From a virus: 21,198 nucleotides of DNA. Shown here piece by piece: positions 20,676-21,198 of the stretch. Position numbers and translations under genes: made by a program. Location of the stretch: positions 1 to 21,198 of IMG/VR virus record IMGVR_UViG_3300034378_000209. One strand, given 5' to 3'. Positions within the stretch are counted from its first letter, which is position 1; each line of letters opens with the position of its first letter. Below the pieces are notes generated by a model. That model had not been told where the DNA came from, did no database searches, and saw only the letters and a list, made by a program, of their open reading frames with translations.

Positions 20676-21198
20676 ATGATTAGAGGCTTGCTGTCTAAGT
20701 CTTTATGCTTTTTGATGCTGATTGCGCTATTTTTAGCTTTTGGGCATAATAGCATCCTCTGGGCGGCTGGCAGGTGGCAGCTTGCTAACGTGTCGATTAT
20801 CTTCAAGGCGGAAGTTACCACCATGTCGGGCGACGAGACGTTTGATAACGACGATGCGCTGTTGTTCGTGAAAGATCCGGGTGGCGCTGCGCGCAATTTC
20901 AACCCGTCGGGTACGTTTCCTGCCGGCTGCGTTGTATACCTCGTGAATACAGCCGACGCTGCTGAAAACATTACATTCGATTCTGGCACATTGGCTGCGG
21001 GCGTTGGGCAAAACGAATGCGGTATATTCGCTTATGACGGCTCGGCATGGCAGACTGTCTGGCTTGGACAGACCGACCTGACGCAGGATGCTACCGCTGT
21101 CTTTAGTAACCTCGGCGTTGGAGTAGCCAGCCCTACAACTTTATTTGAGGTAATCGGCGCGGGTGCAACTATCGGCGGCTATGCCGACAATGTGGCTC
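20676..21198 (+). CDS. Tail-fibre-like protein with signal-peptide-like start (partial)
   Basis: Open from ATG 20676 (AAAGGAGGG upstream) to the window end, 174 residues seen. The start MIRGLLSKSLCFLMLIALFL AFG followed by AAG looks like a signal peptide or membrane anchor: basic, then about 15 hydrophobic residues, then small residues. The following region (NDDALLFVKDPGG, GCVVYLVNTADAA, DGSAWQTVWLGQTDL) resembles fibre or spike repeats. The 3' end lies outside the window. Confidence 0.65.
   Translation, partial: MIRGLLSKSLCFLMLIALFLAFGHNSILWAAGRWQLANVSIIFKAEVTTMSGDETFDNDDALLFVKDPGGAARNFNPSGTFPAGCVVYLVNTADAAENITFDSGTLAAGVGQNECGIFAYDGSAWQTVWLGQTDLTQDATAVFSNLGVGVASPTTLFEVIGAGATIGGYADNVA

Overview
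This window is part of the genome of a double-stranded DNA tailed phage or prophage (Caudoviricetes). Nearly all genes lie on the + strand, closely packed, often with overlapping stop and start codons. The head module follows the phage Mu order: small and large terminase, DUF935/gp29-type portal, gp30-type MuF head protein, gpI-type protease with an in-frame nested scaffold, decoration proteins, major capsid protein, gp36-type DUF1320 connector. An Amidase_3 endolysin, an LLH-like holin and the start of a tail-fibre-like gene complete the recognisable set. Strong GGAGG/GGGAGGTGAT ribosome binding sites and the LLH-like holin suggest a Bacillota-like host, but that is a weak inference.

Layout. 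1-157: 3' end of an unknown gene whose last codons are altered by an inserted IS200/IS605-type (IS1341-like) tnpB element (139-1412). 1468-2168: HD-domain gene and a broken PP-loop (PAPS-reductase-like) gene. 2143-5912: early or accessory block driven by two look-alike sigma70-type promoters: HTH + calcineurin-like phosphoesterase, a tnpB fossil, ParB-like protein, DNA methyltransferase, and a SpeD-like pyruvoyl decarboxylase. 5966-9596: packaging genes and portal. 9611-9995: three tiny, extremely basic, protamine-like ORFs. 10037-11849: SAM methyltransferase, a 55-aa ORF, an Ig-like/BppU-like protein, and tRNA-Asn(GTT). 11867-14122: MuF protein, hypothetical protein, amidase. 14123-14677: non-coding region holding a 338-bp non-autonomous tnpB-type element with a consensus promoter and a structured, probable omega-RNA-like transcript. 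14678-18855: capsid assembly genes, including two paralogous decoration proteins with 18- and 42-residue poly-serine tails. 19000-21198: connector, small structural genes, holin, and a tail-fibre-like gene cut by the window edge.

Most notable points. (1) A family of tnpB-type elements: one intact, one fossil 3' end, one 338-bp element and one 61-bp micro-element. Their inferred boundaries put two of the insertions exactly on stop codons, leaving the host proteins nearly or wholly unchanged. (2) A SpeD-like enzyme next to terminase and a set of Arg/Lys-rich miniproteins next to the portal may together be a DNA charge-neutralisation or condensation module; this is inference. (3) A hairpin that buries the ribosome binding site of the ParB-like gene.
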